Shown: positions 15,001 to 23,676 of the stretch, in pieces
Layout: each line of letters begins with the position of its first letter
How positions within the stretch are numbered: the first letter of the stretch is position 1
From: Datura wrightii
Taxonomy: Eukaryota; Streptophyta; Magnoliopsida; Solanales; Solanaceae
NCBI GenBank assembly: GCA_035772735.1
Contig: JASDFA010000010.1
Span: 151,592,501-151,656,500 of the forward strand
Length of the DNA stretch: 64,000 nucleotides
Direction of reading: 5' to 3'
Program-made: the position numbers and the translations under genes
The notes under the pieces: generated by a model
Database searches by the model: none
The model's input: the letters and a program-made list of their open reading frames with translations, nothing else
What the model was told of the DNA's origin: nothing

Positions 15001-16137
15001 TTGTGCTTTGCAAAATCTATAAACATCTATATTAAGAAGAAAGTCAACATGACTTATTGGATTCTTTGAATAAAACATTTAGGACTTCAGTCTTTTAGCC
15101 TGTGTATGAATTGAAGAAAGTTACTTACAAAGTTCGGCTGCATTCAATAATATATTCGGGGTAGTGTCTTAACTACATCCTGCATTTTCAGATTGAATAA
15201 TTCGTTGTTCTAGAATGACTTTTCACAGTTATTAATGTAAAAGCTTCTACATTTTATTTTCACTTGATAGCAGTTTTGAGGTCTGCATTAGAGCACCCAA
15301 GGATGTGGCCTCATGGTCAATGTTGTCGGTTGAGAACCATGAGGTCTTAGGTTTAAATCCTAGCGAAGGTAAAAATACTACGTAATTTCTTTTCATCTGT
15401 CCAAGTGGTGCGCGAGCTGACCGAACACCATGGTTATCAAAAAAGCACATTAGAACCCGCAAAAAAAAAAGGCGACAATCTTCCATATCTGTTCTTTCAT
15501 GGGAAGAAATTATGTTCAAGTAAGCAAGGATCTCATGACTCATGGAGTTTATCCATTGTGCATCGACTTCAAGGCAAATTGAATCGCTAAATTCTCCCCT
15601 CTAAGCTTGACTCTATGTTGGTATAAGTTTTCTATGAAAAACTAAGTATAAACCAAAAATAATTGTCTTTCCTCATGATGATTGAGCCAAATTCATCTCT
15701 AGGTTCTAGGTCATATCATAAAGCTGAAATTCAGTTTATAAAGACAATGCACACTCGTACATGTAGTAAACCAAAATAAGAATCTGCCTTTCCTAGTGAT
15801 GACCAAAGTTATGCCCAACTCATCTCTAGGATCTAAGTCATATCTTGAAGTTGCAACTAAGTTACTACAAATAAGTACACTAAAGACGTCTATAATGAAT
15901 TGTAATATGGAGCATGTACCCTGTTTCAGAACAAGTCAAGCAAAAAATGGGCAAAAGAATTTGCGTGGAAAAGCAATATTCAAGGGCAATTTACCGCGTC
16001 AGGACGGAAAATTTTCTCAAATTTTTCCTGGCTAGGAACAGACTTCTTATCAAGTTCATCATCGGAGTCGTCAAATAAACTATATATTGGTCTTCGATCT
16101 GTTCGCACACGAAGCCTCTCCACTAGGCTAGCCATTT
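1..16137 (-). CDS. PKL: PICKLE-type CHD3 chromatin remodeller, 5' part of gene (3' end outside window)
   Basis: ATP-dependent nucleosome remodeller of the plant CHD3 group, acting in the nucleus; PICKLE is known to repress embryonic genes and to be linked with H3K27 methylation. Thirteen coding exons were read from splice sites and all phases join: 15995-16135, 14169-14306, 13935-14089, 11549-11710, 4318-4565, 4141-4236, 3854-3990, 3568-3780, 3383-3490, 1745-1795, 1549-1648, 739-881, 560-657. Together they encode about 596 residues of a family usually near 1400. Seen in order: PHD finger (C52, C55, C64, C67, H72, C75, C90, C93), chromodomain 1 (~100-170), chromodomain 2 (~195-250), then the SNF2 ATPase with DEMGLGKT, DEGH and LTGTPLQ motifs. 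The C-terminal helicase lobe, SANT-SLIDE region and tail must lie left of position 1. No stop or frameshift was found in the exons, so the gene appears functional. Confidence 0.96.
346..446. repeat. Two-copy 50-bp direct tandem duplication in PKL intron 13
   Basis: The segment starting near 346 and containing GGAAACTTAAAAGGCTGGAA is repeated exactly 50 bp later with few mismatches. It lies in the intron beyond exon 13; no coding content was seen in 1-559. Confidence 0.85.
560..657 (-). CDS. PKL: PKL coding exon 13 (last exon inside window)
   Basis: 98 nt encoding ISLINVVMELRKLCCHPFML and EGVEPEDTNEFT plus AA of a split Lys codon. Acceptor AG 659-658, donor GT 559-558. The following exons (C-terminal helicase lobe) are not in 1-559, so they lie off the left edge. 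Confidence 0.93.
739..881 (-). CDS. PKL: PKL coding exon 12
   Basis: 143 nt encoding VKKDVMKELPPKKELILRVE through YYKAILTRNFQILARKGGAQ. Acceptor AG 883-882, donor GT 738-737. The intron between exons 11 and 12 (882-1548) holds no recognised element. Confidence 0.95.
1549..1648 (-). CDS. PKL: PKL coding exon 11
   Basis: 100 nt encoding FGSLEEFQQEFEDIS, then RLHKMLAPHLLR. The next Arg codon is split 1+2 with exon 12. Acceptor AG 1650-1649, donor GT 1548-1547. Confidence 0.95.
1745..1795 (-). CDS. PKL: PKL coding exon 10
   Basis: A 51-nt exon of 17 codons, NNLDELFMLMHFLDAGK, which continues the TGTPLQN motif. Too short to appear as an ORF; found by splice signals (AG 1797-1796, GT 1744-1743) and family conservation. 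Confidence 0.95.
1870..2135. repeat. AT-rich low-complexity tract in PKL intron 9
   Basis: Runs of GATGAT, TATTAT and TAATAA trinucleotides with interruptions; simple-sequence drift inside intron 9. Confidence 0.6.
2206..2990 (-). pseudogene. Uncharacterised repeat-type ORF in PKL intron 9, broken
   Basis: Two overlapping frames on the PKL strand look like one protein split by a frameshift near 2640-2670. The upstream piece has RNFCNLMGENRIYFTAGL, GKEVMEWMCFILKEASND and RRWRT. The downstream piece has FGTKKYNAHGKYTSILSLKG and SVIILPEAAFNAGWRDIAFK. I have the impression that similar multi-copy hypothetical proteins occur in Solanaceae, probably tied to retroelements, but I know no assigned function. 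It does not fit any PKL exon and is flanked by normal intron sequence. It may be a LINE ORF1-like domain or a retrocopy of an unknown gene family. Confidence 0.5.
3383..3490 (-). CDS. PKL: PKL coding exon 9: DEGH box (motif II) and motif III
   Basis: 36 codons beginning IVDEGHRLKNKDSKLFSS and ending RVLLTGTPLQ. DEGH is the Walker B (motif II) variant of CHD proteins. Acceptor AG 3492-3491, donor GT 3382-3381. Confidence 0.96.
3568..3780 (-). CDS. PKL: PKL coding exon 8: SNF2 ATPase
   Basis: 71 codons, phase 0, from VMYVGSAQARAVIREYEF through a basic KIKKKKSG segment to FDVLLTSYEMINMD and KPIKWECM. Acceptor AG 3782-3781, donor GT 3567-3566. Confidence 0.95.
3854..3990 (-). CDS. PKL: PKL coding exon 7: SNF2 ATPase
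   Basis: 137 nt beginning with the KT of motif I and continuing TIQSIAFLASLFEED, then LVVAPLSTLRNWEREF (motif Ia region). Acceptor AG 3992-3991, donor GT 3853-3852. Confidence 0.95.
4141..4236 (-). CDS. PKL: PKL coding exon 6: SNF2 ATPase, motif I first half
   Basis: 96 nt encoding LHPYQLEGLNFLRFAW and then HVILADEMGLG; the DEMGLGKT nucleotide-binding motif is split across intron 6. Acceptor AG 4238-4237, donor GT 4140-4139. Confidence 0.95.
4318..4565 (-). CDS. PKL: PKL coding exon 5: chromodomain 2 and linker
   Basis: 248 nt encoding GEGEEKEYLVKWKELPYDE and CYWEFESDISSFQQEIERY (second chromodomain), then a Ser/Lys-rich linker and FQQYERSPEFLSG leading into the ATPase. Acceptor AG 4567-4566, donor GT 4317-4316. 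Confidence 0.94.
5200..5690 (-). mobile_element. LINE (L1-type) 3' fragment, minus strand, in PKL intron 4
   Basis: Read on the minus strand, the segment encodes the tail typical of plant L1 ORF2: WVMLGTVKETVFSWAFK from the zf-RVT region, followed near 5220-5370 by frame-broken matches to the usual C-terminal end (FGAPTRF). It is severely 5'-truncated and lies in the same orientation as PKL. A CT-repeat occurs at about 5430-5450. Confidence 0.6.
5700..7290. other. PKL intron 4 sequence without recognised element
   Basis: AT-rich; no conserved ORF, terminal inverted repeat or target duplication found. Scattered short ORFs have no family resemblance. Confidence 0.5.
7500..8180 (+). pseudogene. 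LINE endonuclease domain remnant
   Basis: Frames contain CLQETKIE (the QETK motif of the L1 endonuclease, ~7595-7620) and VIGGDFNVCRFEEKR (GDFN motif, ~7920-7965). A G-run at 7699-7720 interrupts the coding frame and is a likely slippage site. Confidence 0.75.
8790..9890 (+). pseudogene. LINE reverse transcriptase domain remnant
   Basis: Recognisable RT blocks: KAPGPDDFTM, LRPISLIGSVYKLLAKTLAE, KLDIEKAFDQLN, GPRQGDPVSPFLFNLAMELW, and the catalytic box as LLYANDTPIFCG. Active L1 elements have YADD here, so the first Asp is replaced by Asn. The 178-codon stretch 9351-9887 stays open; upstream blocks are split by stops and frameshifts. Confidence 0.85.
10735..10850 (+). pseudogene. LINE zf-RVT zinc-binding region remnant
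   Basis: Plus-strand frame reads RWYFCKQDNETVNHLFLHC, the Cx2..H..C pattern found downstream of RT in plant L1 elements, followed by AANLWHFW. Confidence 0.75.
11549..11710 (-). CDS. PKL: PKL coding exon 4: end of chromodomain 1 to chromodomain 2
   Basis: 162 nt completing the Trp codon and reading VPEKEFLKAYKLHPRLKTKV through WTTVDRILACR. It is an exon island between two LINE insertions: the RTE element in intron 3 and the L1-type element in intron 4, whose end lies about 280 bp away. Splice sites are canonical (AG 11712-11711, GT 11548-11547). Confidence 0.94.
11925..13437 (+). mobile_element. RTE-type LINE, 5'-truncated, antisense in PKL intron 3
   Basis: Plus-strand frames carry NQFGFITGRSTTEVIYLV, HMIFIDLEKTYDKVQREIL, a block around LEYFPALHKGLAL, and ELFADDIVLIGKT (FADD catalytic box intact), matching plant RTE-clade reverse transcriptases. 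Frames shift several times. The 3' end has the RTE tail (GAGGTAAGGTCTGCATA, then TGTTGTTGTTGT, ~13360-13437). A short non-element stretch separates it from exon 4 of PKL. Confidence 0.85.
13935..14089 (-). CDS. PKL: PKL coding exon 3: chromodomain 1, first part
   Basis: 155 nt encoding VSPLNDIDKILDCEMRP and then FVKQYLVKWKGLSYLHC, the core of the first chromodomain. The last codon (Trp) is split 2+1 with exon 4. Acceptor AG 14091-14090, donor GT 13934-13933. Confidence 0.95.
14169..14306 (-). CDS. PKL: PKL coding exon 2: PHD finger
   Basis: Forty-six codons in phase 0. They hold a complete C4HC3 PHD finger from CQACGGEGDLLYC to WRCPEC, which in this family can contact histone H3 tails. Acceptor AG at 14308-14307, donor GT at 14168-14167. 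Confidence 0.95.
14385..14482 (+). mobile_element. RTE/SINE 3'-tail fragment in PKL intron 1
   Basis: About 95 bp resembling the 3' end of the RTE LINE at 13360-13437 (CTCTCTAC...GGGGTAAGGCT...TGTGGGATTACATATTGTTG). It is either a severely 5'-truncated RTE copy or a SINE that shares the RTE tail. Confidence 0.65.
15293..15447 (+). mobile_element. tRNA-derived SINE in PKL intron 1
   Basis: The head contains a Pol III A-box-like TGGCCTCATGG (~15306) and a B-box-like GGTTTAAATCC at 15350-15360 (consensus GGTTCGAATCC). The 3' part ends GAACACCATGGTTATC plus an A-run, as in Solanaceae SINE families. A 7-bp repeat CATTAGA at 15286-15292 and 15448-15454 is a probable target-site duplication. Confidence 0.75.
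15995..16135 (-). CDS. PKL: PKL coding exon 1 (start codon)
   Basis: Forty-seven codons from an ATG at 16135, beginning MASLVERLRVRTDRRP, a start conserved in PICKLE proteins, followed by an acidic patch (DDSDDE). A donor GT lies at 15994-15993. An acceptor AG at 16139-16138 just upstream of the ATG suggests a 5' UTR intron. The longer frame upstream of this ATG reads through that presumed intron and is not used. Confidence 0.93.
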
Positions 16138-16990
16138 CTGCATTAAACAAAGGGGAAAAAACACTAGGCAGGTTAAACATTCCATAAAACCCAAAAACAA
16201 AGAACATCATAAAATCAATTGAACCCAATTATAATTAGAAATTCTAGTCCACAAAATGAAAAAATGGGAGAACATAACTTTAGAGCTGAAGCAGACTGAA
16301 CTTAAGAATGCTGAGCCAGCGAAAGTTAGTACAATACAATGATATGTGTAGGCACACGTCAGGAATCTTTTTTCTTAATCCAAAGATGAAAACAGCGAGT
16401 TACTAAAGAAATGGCCGAGCACTCTCTAAAACGGTAATCAAACCCAAAGTCAATAATCAGTTACAAATTTGACATGGGTGGATGTAGCATGAGGGCAGTG
16501 GCTGCAACCATACCCCACAACCCTCCTCTTGAACTAGTATAATTTTTGCAGAAATTAATTTTAATTATAAACTCGTACCAAGTAGAACCTCACTATCAAG
16601 AACATAAAATCCTCGATCCACAACTCCGAGTTCAATATCAAGTAATTTTAAATAAATAAATACAGAAATTTAGACGAAATGAGACTAGAAATAGGGTGAA
16701 CGCGGCGGAATCCTTTTGGTGTTCATAAAGAAGAGATGAATCACCTGCTACCTGTTCGTCAATTTGCCCAAGAGAAACAATCGCTGCGAGAGCGGGCAAA
16801 AGGGACAGATGAGAACTCTAAGATTTGCTGAATTTATCGTTGTAGAAGCGACAGAGAAAGGAATTTGTTCATTTTTGAGGTTGTACCAGACAACTACTGA
16901 CTTGTGTCGCCGTCTTCCTGAGTTTGTTCTGTTCTTTTCCTTTTTTCTTTTGGGATAATTTCACCGTCATGTTCAACTTATAAAATCATG
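16136..16990 (-). promoter_or_regulatory. PKL 5' UTR with probable intron, and core promoter
   Basis: On the minus strand, an AG acceptor at 16139-16138 precedes the ATG by 2 nt and a CAG|GTAGC donor is at 16752/16751, predicting a UTR intron of about 610 bp. The leader exon would run from 16752 to roughly 16950. A TATAAG sequence lies near 16978-16984. No transcript evidence is available here. Confidence 0.45.
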
Positions 16991-18224
16991 TTCTAAAATA
17001 GCTCATCAAACTTCTCAAATCTAATTATTTTAAGAAGTATTTTCTTAAAAATACTTATAAAAAAGTATGGTGAGTAGTAGTTTATATTTGGTTAATAAAT
17101 TTAAAAAATATTTTTAAGTAATAATTAGTATTTGGGTGTTTTTAAGTGTATTTTTTATAAAAGTGTTTTCAAATAAGTTTTTTGGGGAGAAGATATTTTT
17201 TTTAGCTTCAGAAAAATAGTTTATGCTACTCCCTAGAAGCATTTATTTTCTCTCAAAAACTTGGCCAAACACCTCATTTTTTAAAAATTAATGTTGCTTA
17301 AAAAAAATAAGCACGTCTAACCTCCCAGAAGTTTGGTCAAACAGACTATTAATTATTTTATATTTTCTCCTTTCTCAAATTTATACGATGTAATTCAATT
17401 AGATTTAAAAAATTTTAAAATGTGATTTTTAAAATTTATAATTTAAAATAAGTCATAGATATTTTTAAAAATACATATAATAAAATTAAATTATTATTAA
17501 ATACATAAATGTATTCTTTTTTAGATTATTTAAAATAAAGTGTGTCATATAAATTAGAACAGAGCAAGTATTATTTCTTATTATCTATTTTGTATGTTGT
17601 ATTAAAAATAATATGTATCGCATAATTTATCTTATTTAGTTTTTTATATTTTTTTTGCAAACTTTTAGGACCTTAAGGTTATTTATTTTATTATTTTATC
17701 CTATAATAAATTATTTTCAAATTATTATTTCATCCTCTGATAAGTATAAGTTATCCCAATTCTATTAGCTAATCCAATATTAATAACTAAATAAGAGATA
17801 AGTAAGTACTAAATATTTATCTCAGAACTATTTTACTAATTCATTGTACCAAACAAGGCCTTATGGGTTCAAATATTATATGAATCTCCCTTTTTTAGTA
17901 AATGTATTCAACTATTTCCTTTGTGTCAATTTAAATTTTTTTTTTGGCCTTTTTAGTTATTTGAAAAAGATTAAGATGTATTTTTTAATTTAAGATTATA
18001 AAAATTCATTTTTTTATACTTCATAATTAATCAAATTAAGATATTTAAATTAAAATAGGAAAAATATTTTATAGTATTAAGTCGACAAATTTACCCTTTA
18101 TATTTTAATTTTATGTTTACGTAGATTTCATGTAAAAAACTAGCTTATGTTACTTTTATTTTTTATTTTTTTTAATGAATGCATGTACTTATTTCTTCAT
18201 CCAAATAGTCTTAAAATTATATTC
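16991..18224. other. AT-rich intergenic spacer upstream of PKL
   Basis: No gene seen. It holds one MITE candidate (17364-17568). A second stretch from about 17925 begins like a Stowaway end, but no matching far end was found. Confidence 0.5.
17364..17568. mobile_element. Stowaway-like MITE candidate, 205 bp
   Basis: The right end read in reverse starts CTTGCTCTGTTCTAATTTAT, close to the Stowaway terminus; the left end has a diverged CTCCTTTCTCAAATTTATAC. TA dinucleotides flank both ends (17362-17363, 17569-17570). Confidence 0.5.
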
Positions 18225-20186
18225 TGTTACACCCCGTGAGTTTCTATCGATTAATCGATGCGTGCGTACATATGTTGAAAGTTCCGGGAGTACGACGCAT
18301 ACAAAAAAGGGCTTGGGGAATGAACACACGAACACGGCATCGAGCGAGCAGGAGGCTGGGTCATAGGCTAGGCGTCGTGCCATGCCGGCCAGCCCGGCGC
18401 CTTGAGCGGCGCATTGCATACCCTTGGCTGGTGCACGATGGGTTCCCCCCCCCCCTCCGCCACCGCCTAATTATATATACAAGCCTCTAAGTTATACTGA
18501 ATCATTTCACACATATTCTTCAACAGAGAAATAAGAGCAGGCGACAATTTCACATGATTTTCGTCAAATTACGCCGTCAAACCCCGTCCAAACGCAAATT
18601 AACTTCAGGTAACAAATCTTGGGCTTACTGGAAGCATTTCTACGGAGTTATTTCTTGAAAATTCGCTCGGCGTACCAGAACTCCGCCGAGTAAAGATTGT
18701 CAGAATTACTCCAAATTAGATTCTAAACGGCCACAGGCAACAGGTAAGCATTTCTCCCTTCTAAACTCTCGAGAAATTGCGGGTTTCTATCCGAGTTAAG
18801 CAGAGTTGGATTATAGTTATTATTATTATCGAAAGATATCATTGTTTGTCGAATTTAGTATTAAAAATGGCCCTATTCTCTCAGCTTAAGGGTTGCAGTT
18901 GAGTGGAACTGCCAGTTACAGGTTGAAACTCTTCAGTTAAACAAGAATCGACATTCGAGGTATGTTAAGACTTATTCCTTCGGCAAGTTATTCTCGTCGT
19001 ATAATGATACGACCTATGTTTTTGAATGTAGATAATGATCATACATGTTCTAATTAGCTGTAATTAGTATTTAAGGATCATGTATATCGCGATTAGTTGC
19101 TATCAATAGATTATGATTACATATGTTGTGGCCAGCTGCTAGAAAGAATATTAAGAGTATATTGCAGTGTCCTTTGTCGGGAAAGAAGATGTTAAGTGTG
19201 ACTCACGCTAGAATCGTCATAGAGACTTCTCCGTCCTCCTATTCACGGTGGTGGTAGAATTGATGTTTTGCTGTCATGCCTAGGCTTTAGAAGTTTGTGA
19301 TATTTGTTGGGTTTGAGTTAGTGAATTGAACAACATAGGCGCAGTCGAGTGATATAACTATCAGTTTGGCGCATGTATTGTCAGCAAAGCTCGCCCAGAG
19401 GCCGTTGGTGTACCTTGACACCTCCAGGGCTAGAATTATGTTAGTATGGTCTTATCTTAGAGTTGGTGGCATCAGAGTTGCCCAGTGAGTTGGGGGTCAA
19501 TCTACCATATAGTGGCTACCACTAGTGACAGTTAGTTTCAGTTGACGCAGTGCTTATCGTACAGGTCACTCAGGGTACCATCTCAATCGTTACCAGTCTG
19601 ATAGAGCAGTAGATATCCAAGGAGGAAGCTTTGTTAGTAGCTAGATACAGGGCTAACGCTCCAGCCTACTCTTTCAGATACAGGTCGCCGAGAACGGTTA
19701 AGCCTAGATAAAACTTACCAACGAGCTTAGGAATCGCCCATAGAAGGCATATGATATCTGAACTGACCAAGTTAGTGTCTAAGAGACTAGCACCACAGTA
19801 TTACAATATTACCTTCAGACTAAGAGTTATGATAAGCTGCCTATGGAAAGTTAGGGCTGACTACTCAGGAGCATATCTGAATAGTAGTAGCCCCACAGTT
19901 GTTCTACACAGAGGCCAAGTATTCCAGAGTAAGCCTATTATAGTCAGCTGCTACAAGCAGAATTAAGTCGACGGCGACGACATAATGACCCTCGTCAGAG
20001 TTACCCTAGTTAGTTTGGTATCTGCATACGATGTTTGGGTTATTGAATGTTGTTGTCTATAGGGCCATGCTCGCAGGGGCAGTATGATGTCCGCAAGGAC
20101 CAAATTGATGTCGTGAGGTCCATAATGAGTTACACCAGACTAAGGTCGTGAGGGCCGTATTGAGGTCTAGTTACCTCCAGAGCTTA

Positions 20187-20474
20187 CATTATGATCCATA
20201 GTTGAGCCAAGGCTCGGGGTCCAATTACAAAAGATACATTATAACCCATAGTCAAGCCAAGGCTCGGAGTCCAGTTACAGCAGATATATTATGATCCATA
20301 GTCGAGCCAAGGCTGGGGGTCCAGTTACAACAAATATATTATGACCCATAATCGAGCCAAAGCTCGGGCTCCAGTTACAGCAAATACATTATGACCCATA
20401 GTCGAGCCAAGGCTCGGGGTCCAGTTACAGCAGGTACATTATGACTCATAGTCGGGCCAAGGCTCGGGGTCCAA
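20187..20474 (+). repeat. 50-bp tandem repeat, about six copies, inside the LTR
   Basis: Units start at 20187, 20237, 20287, 20337, 20387 and 20437, each containing a form of CATTATGACCCATAGTCGAG and ending GGTCCAGTTACAGCAGATA. The period is exactly 50 bp and units differ by only a few bases. Confidence 0.93.
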
Positions 20475-20566
20475 ATATGGCTATAGGAGTCTAGATGACT
20501 CAAATACAGCTACAGGAGCCCAAATGGCTCAGATACAGTTACAGGAGCCTAGATGGCTCAGATATA
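20473..20566 (+). repeat. 29-bp tandem repeat, about three copies, inside the LTR
   Basis: Directly after the 50-bp array: three units of the form CAGATACAGTTACAGGAGCC followed by TAGATGGCT. Confidence 0.8.
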
Positions 20567-22019
20567 GTTATAGTTACTTGCAGTCTACAAGGTACAAATA
20601 GGGGTATATAGACTGATGGGCATTTGCCGAGGCTTATGGAGGCCCGGGTAGGTTAGTTTTGTATTACTTGTACCTTCCCGGCTTATGGGGGCCAGGTTAG
20701 GTTCTTGTCTGTATATTTGTCTGCCAACTATAGCTTATGAATGGATAGACGTACAATTTCAGCTCATATACGTGTAGTGTTTTACTAGATGCAGTTTATG
20801 GATAAAAAAGTTTACAGGTTAACTTCTGGCCCTTACTACTGTTCACTTTCAGATATTTATCAGTTTTAATCAGCTTTTGTTATTGTCTTACATATTTGGT
20901 ACATATTGTACCGACGCTCAACTATGGGGCGCTGCATACTTGCCTGCAGGTTTAGACAGACAGAGTTCAGGACCTCCATTAGCAGTTGTTCAGGGTCAGC
21001 AGTTCGGCTAGCTCCTTTCATCCGGAGTTGCCAGGTTGTAGAGATTATCGTCTTTTATTTGAATAGCATTTGGGTAGGCCGAGGCCGTGTCCCGACTAAT
21101 ATTTTTCAGTCTTAGAGGCTTGCAGACTACAGACTTTAGTTAGTTGATTATTATTGGCCGTGTGGGATCCATGTATGTCTTATTTTATGTGTTGGCCATG
21201 TGGGGCCCAGTATAGCTGCCTGTTTTCATTCCTGTTATAACTAGACAGCATGATGGTCTTGTTGGGCCGCATAGGATCCCTTTTAGTTCTGTATTGGTTG
21301 GGTTAGTTGTTTTCTTTTACAGGTGTTGCGTGGCCTTGCCGGCTCGAGACTATGTTTATAGCCGAGATATAATAGTTTGTTTTCTTGATTATGTGTCGCT
21401 GGTAGGCACAAGCGATGCATACGCCCAGCCAGGTCAGCCCAAATCCCAGTGTGGACATTAGGTGTCAGTCATGCCTCCCAAGATGGGGCGCGACATTTTC
21501 ATACATAAAAAATGATGAAGACTAACATTGAGAAAATGATAATTCTCTATTCCATATTAAACTTTTTTTTAAAATTTATAATACAATTTGTTATTGTTAT
21601 GTGTATTCTTTTATTTATCTTTTTAACAGTCAAATATTATTTATAAACTTAAATGAAGGATGACAGGGTTAGATTCATTTTATTTAATAGAGAATATGGT
21701 TATTATAAGAATTAATTGAAGTATCAGCCATAAATTTGCACACTTATTAATTCAATAAATATTGTATTATAGTTTTGCTAAACAAAAATTCAGAGGAATG
21801 AAATTTAAATGCACACATAAAATATTTAAGGTTTGGTTTAAAATCAATATAAATTAAAAATTAGATTAAACTGATTAAATAAATCGATAGTTATTTGAAA
21901 AAAAAAATGCGCACAACAAATGATAAAAATAAAAATAAAAAAGTTTAATTTTTCAAAACAAGTAAAGATAAACTAAAATTACAGACTTATCAATGTGCAA
22001 ATTATAAATGATTTTTTTA

Positions 22020-22700
22020 CCCTAAATATCACAAAATAAAAAATTGATGTTTATGAAATATCTAAAATCATAATAAAGATAAGGAAAATTAGTTTCTTCT
22101 TCTTTTTTTTCAGACGTCTTTTGGGAGAGAATATTTAGGGAGGCATATTGTCTTTCTTTATTAAAGGTAAATTGATAATTTACCCCCTTTTTTTCCCCTT
22201 TTCACTCTTTTTTACAAGTTTTTTTTGGATTATACTTAATAAGTTATGTTTCAAAAAAGCAATTTCCCTCTTTACATATATACATCTCTTTATCCAATGT
22301 AGATTGGTTCTTGATCTTGCTTTAATGGACATAGTTCAGTGGGGATAATATTACTTCCTTCGATTCAAAATAAATGATATTTTAAATTTTTTAATTTTAT
22401 TTTAAAATAAATGGTGTTTTACATAGTCAAGAAGATATTAATGATATTCTTCCAATTTTACCTTTATTTAAATGGAGAGAGTTTATATAATCAAGAAAAT
22501 ATTAAAGAGTTACATCTTTCTCAAGATATTTATTAGGGGTAAGTGGATAAAAATACATTTTCTTTCTAGGAATGAATAGTTTTCTTAAAAGGTGTGTTCA
22601 AGTTGAAAACATCACTTATTTTAAAAAAGCGAGAGAATTTAAAAAGTTATACATCGTAATATGTGAATTTAGTAATTAAATATTTTTTTAAAAAAATTAT
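22020..22700 (+). repeat. Local duplication, left copy (interrupted by a MITE)
   Basis: Matches 31385-31870 in the same orientation: shared anchors include GGCATATT, AAAGGTAAATTGATAATTTA, TTAATGGACA and ATAATATTA. After the MITE the match resumes with ACATCGTAATATGT (ACATCGCAATATGT in the partner). Confidence 0.75.
22354..22637. mobile_element. Stowaway-type MITE, about 284 bp
   Basis: Ends CTTCCTTCGATTCAAAATAA and, in reverse, CTCTCGCTTTTTTAAAATAA. The interior is strongly similar to the MITE at 23905-24186 (shared GTTTTACATA, AAGAGTTACATCTTT, TTATTAGGGGTA). The empty site is visible in the duplicated copy at 31804-31815, supporting insertion at TA. Confidence 0.75.
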
Positions 22701-23676
22701 TAAATGATTCCCCATTTGCTTATAACATTAAAGTACTTGAATCTTTTGTTAAAAAAAAAAAACGACCTTTGAAAGTCGAAATACTTGTTCAATTTTCTTT
22801 AGAAAGAATGATTTCAGGAGATCAATTTTCTTGATAAAAAAATTGGGAATAATTTAAATCAACTTAATGAGGGAGGAAATTTTTTCAACAAAATAAATAA
22901 ATAATTCTGACGTCGTGAGAGTGATATTGTTTTTTAAAGAAAAAGTAAAAAGAACTATATTAACCGACCTCTAGATGCTGGTTAATTTAATTTTAAAAAA
23001 TAAAATTTAATTTAACAATACCGATCTTTTGAGGTTGATTTTTTGTCAAACTAGTCAAATATTTTATTTTAAAAATAAAGGCCTTCAAAAGTCGATAGAA
23101 GGTCGAATTTTTCAACTACATTACATATTTGAGGTCTCTTTTTTCCATGTAATTACTTGATCAACATATAATTAGTTGTAATTGAAGGGGAGTAATTACA
23201 CTCTTTAATTCCTAGTGAGGTGGGAATTTGTGGTAATTACATGTTTACTCTATAATTTATTTTTTTATTTGAATTTCATTTCTTTTTTATTTCAATTTTT
23301 TAATTTTTTTTAAAATTTTTAAATTTCTTTTTTCATGTGTGTGTTTTCATATGATTTCCTTTCTCGTATGTTTTTTTCATTGATCATAGTTGTGTTATTA
23401 ACCTAATTCATTTCAGATTATATCTTCTAATCTTAGAAAGAATGACTTATTAACAAACTTGACTTATATTGAATAATATTATTAGAGTTGAATTTCATTA
23501 TTTAACGAGGTTATATACTTATGTTTTTCTTTTTTTTTGAATTATCAATTCTTAAGTTAGGTTGAAACTTATTTTATATTCGATTTGAATTTGAAATAAG
23601 AGTATTATGTTATTTTTAAAAAATTTAAATTTATATTATTTTTATTTTTATTGTATTGACTTTTTATTTCACATTG

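Larger units (their letters stand above)
18225..21495 (+). mobile_element. Solo LTR of a large-LTR retrotransposon, 3.27 kb
   Basis: Begins TGTTACACCCCGTGAG and ends GGGGCGCGACA, i.e. TG...CA termini. The flanking 5-mers are TATTC (18220-18224) and TTTTC (21496-21500), a target duplication with one mismatch. No gag, pol or second LTR is present. It is homologous to the LTRs at 39228-41729 and 56942-59112 (opposite strand) and to the partial copy at the right edge. It contains an 11-base C run (18445-18455) and the tandem arrays listed separately. Confidence 0.8.
21496..23676. other. AT-rich spacer with a duplicated block and a MITE
   Basis: Contains the left copy of a local duplication (about 22020-22700, partner 31385-31870) with a MITE inside it. 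Segment 22940-23110 has inverted CCGACC/GGTCG-like motifs suggestive of another small element, not resolved. No genes seen. Confidence 0.5.

Noticed and set aside
15980..16228. Longer PKL start at 16228
   Set aside because: The extra 31 residues are encoded in sequence that ends in a good splice acceptor, and family members start at MASLVERL.
18236..18490. 84-codon plus-strand ORF as a gene
   Set aside because: It lies at the start of an LTR repeated elsewhere in the window, is Arg-rich because of GC-rich DNA, and resembles no family.
20187..20474. Regular 50-bp repeats as a CRISPR array
   Set aside because: There are no unique spacers: the whole 50-bp unit is repeated. It lies in a plant LTR.
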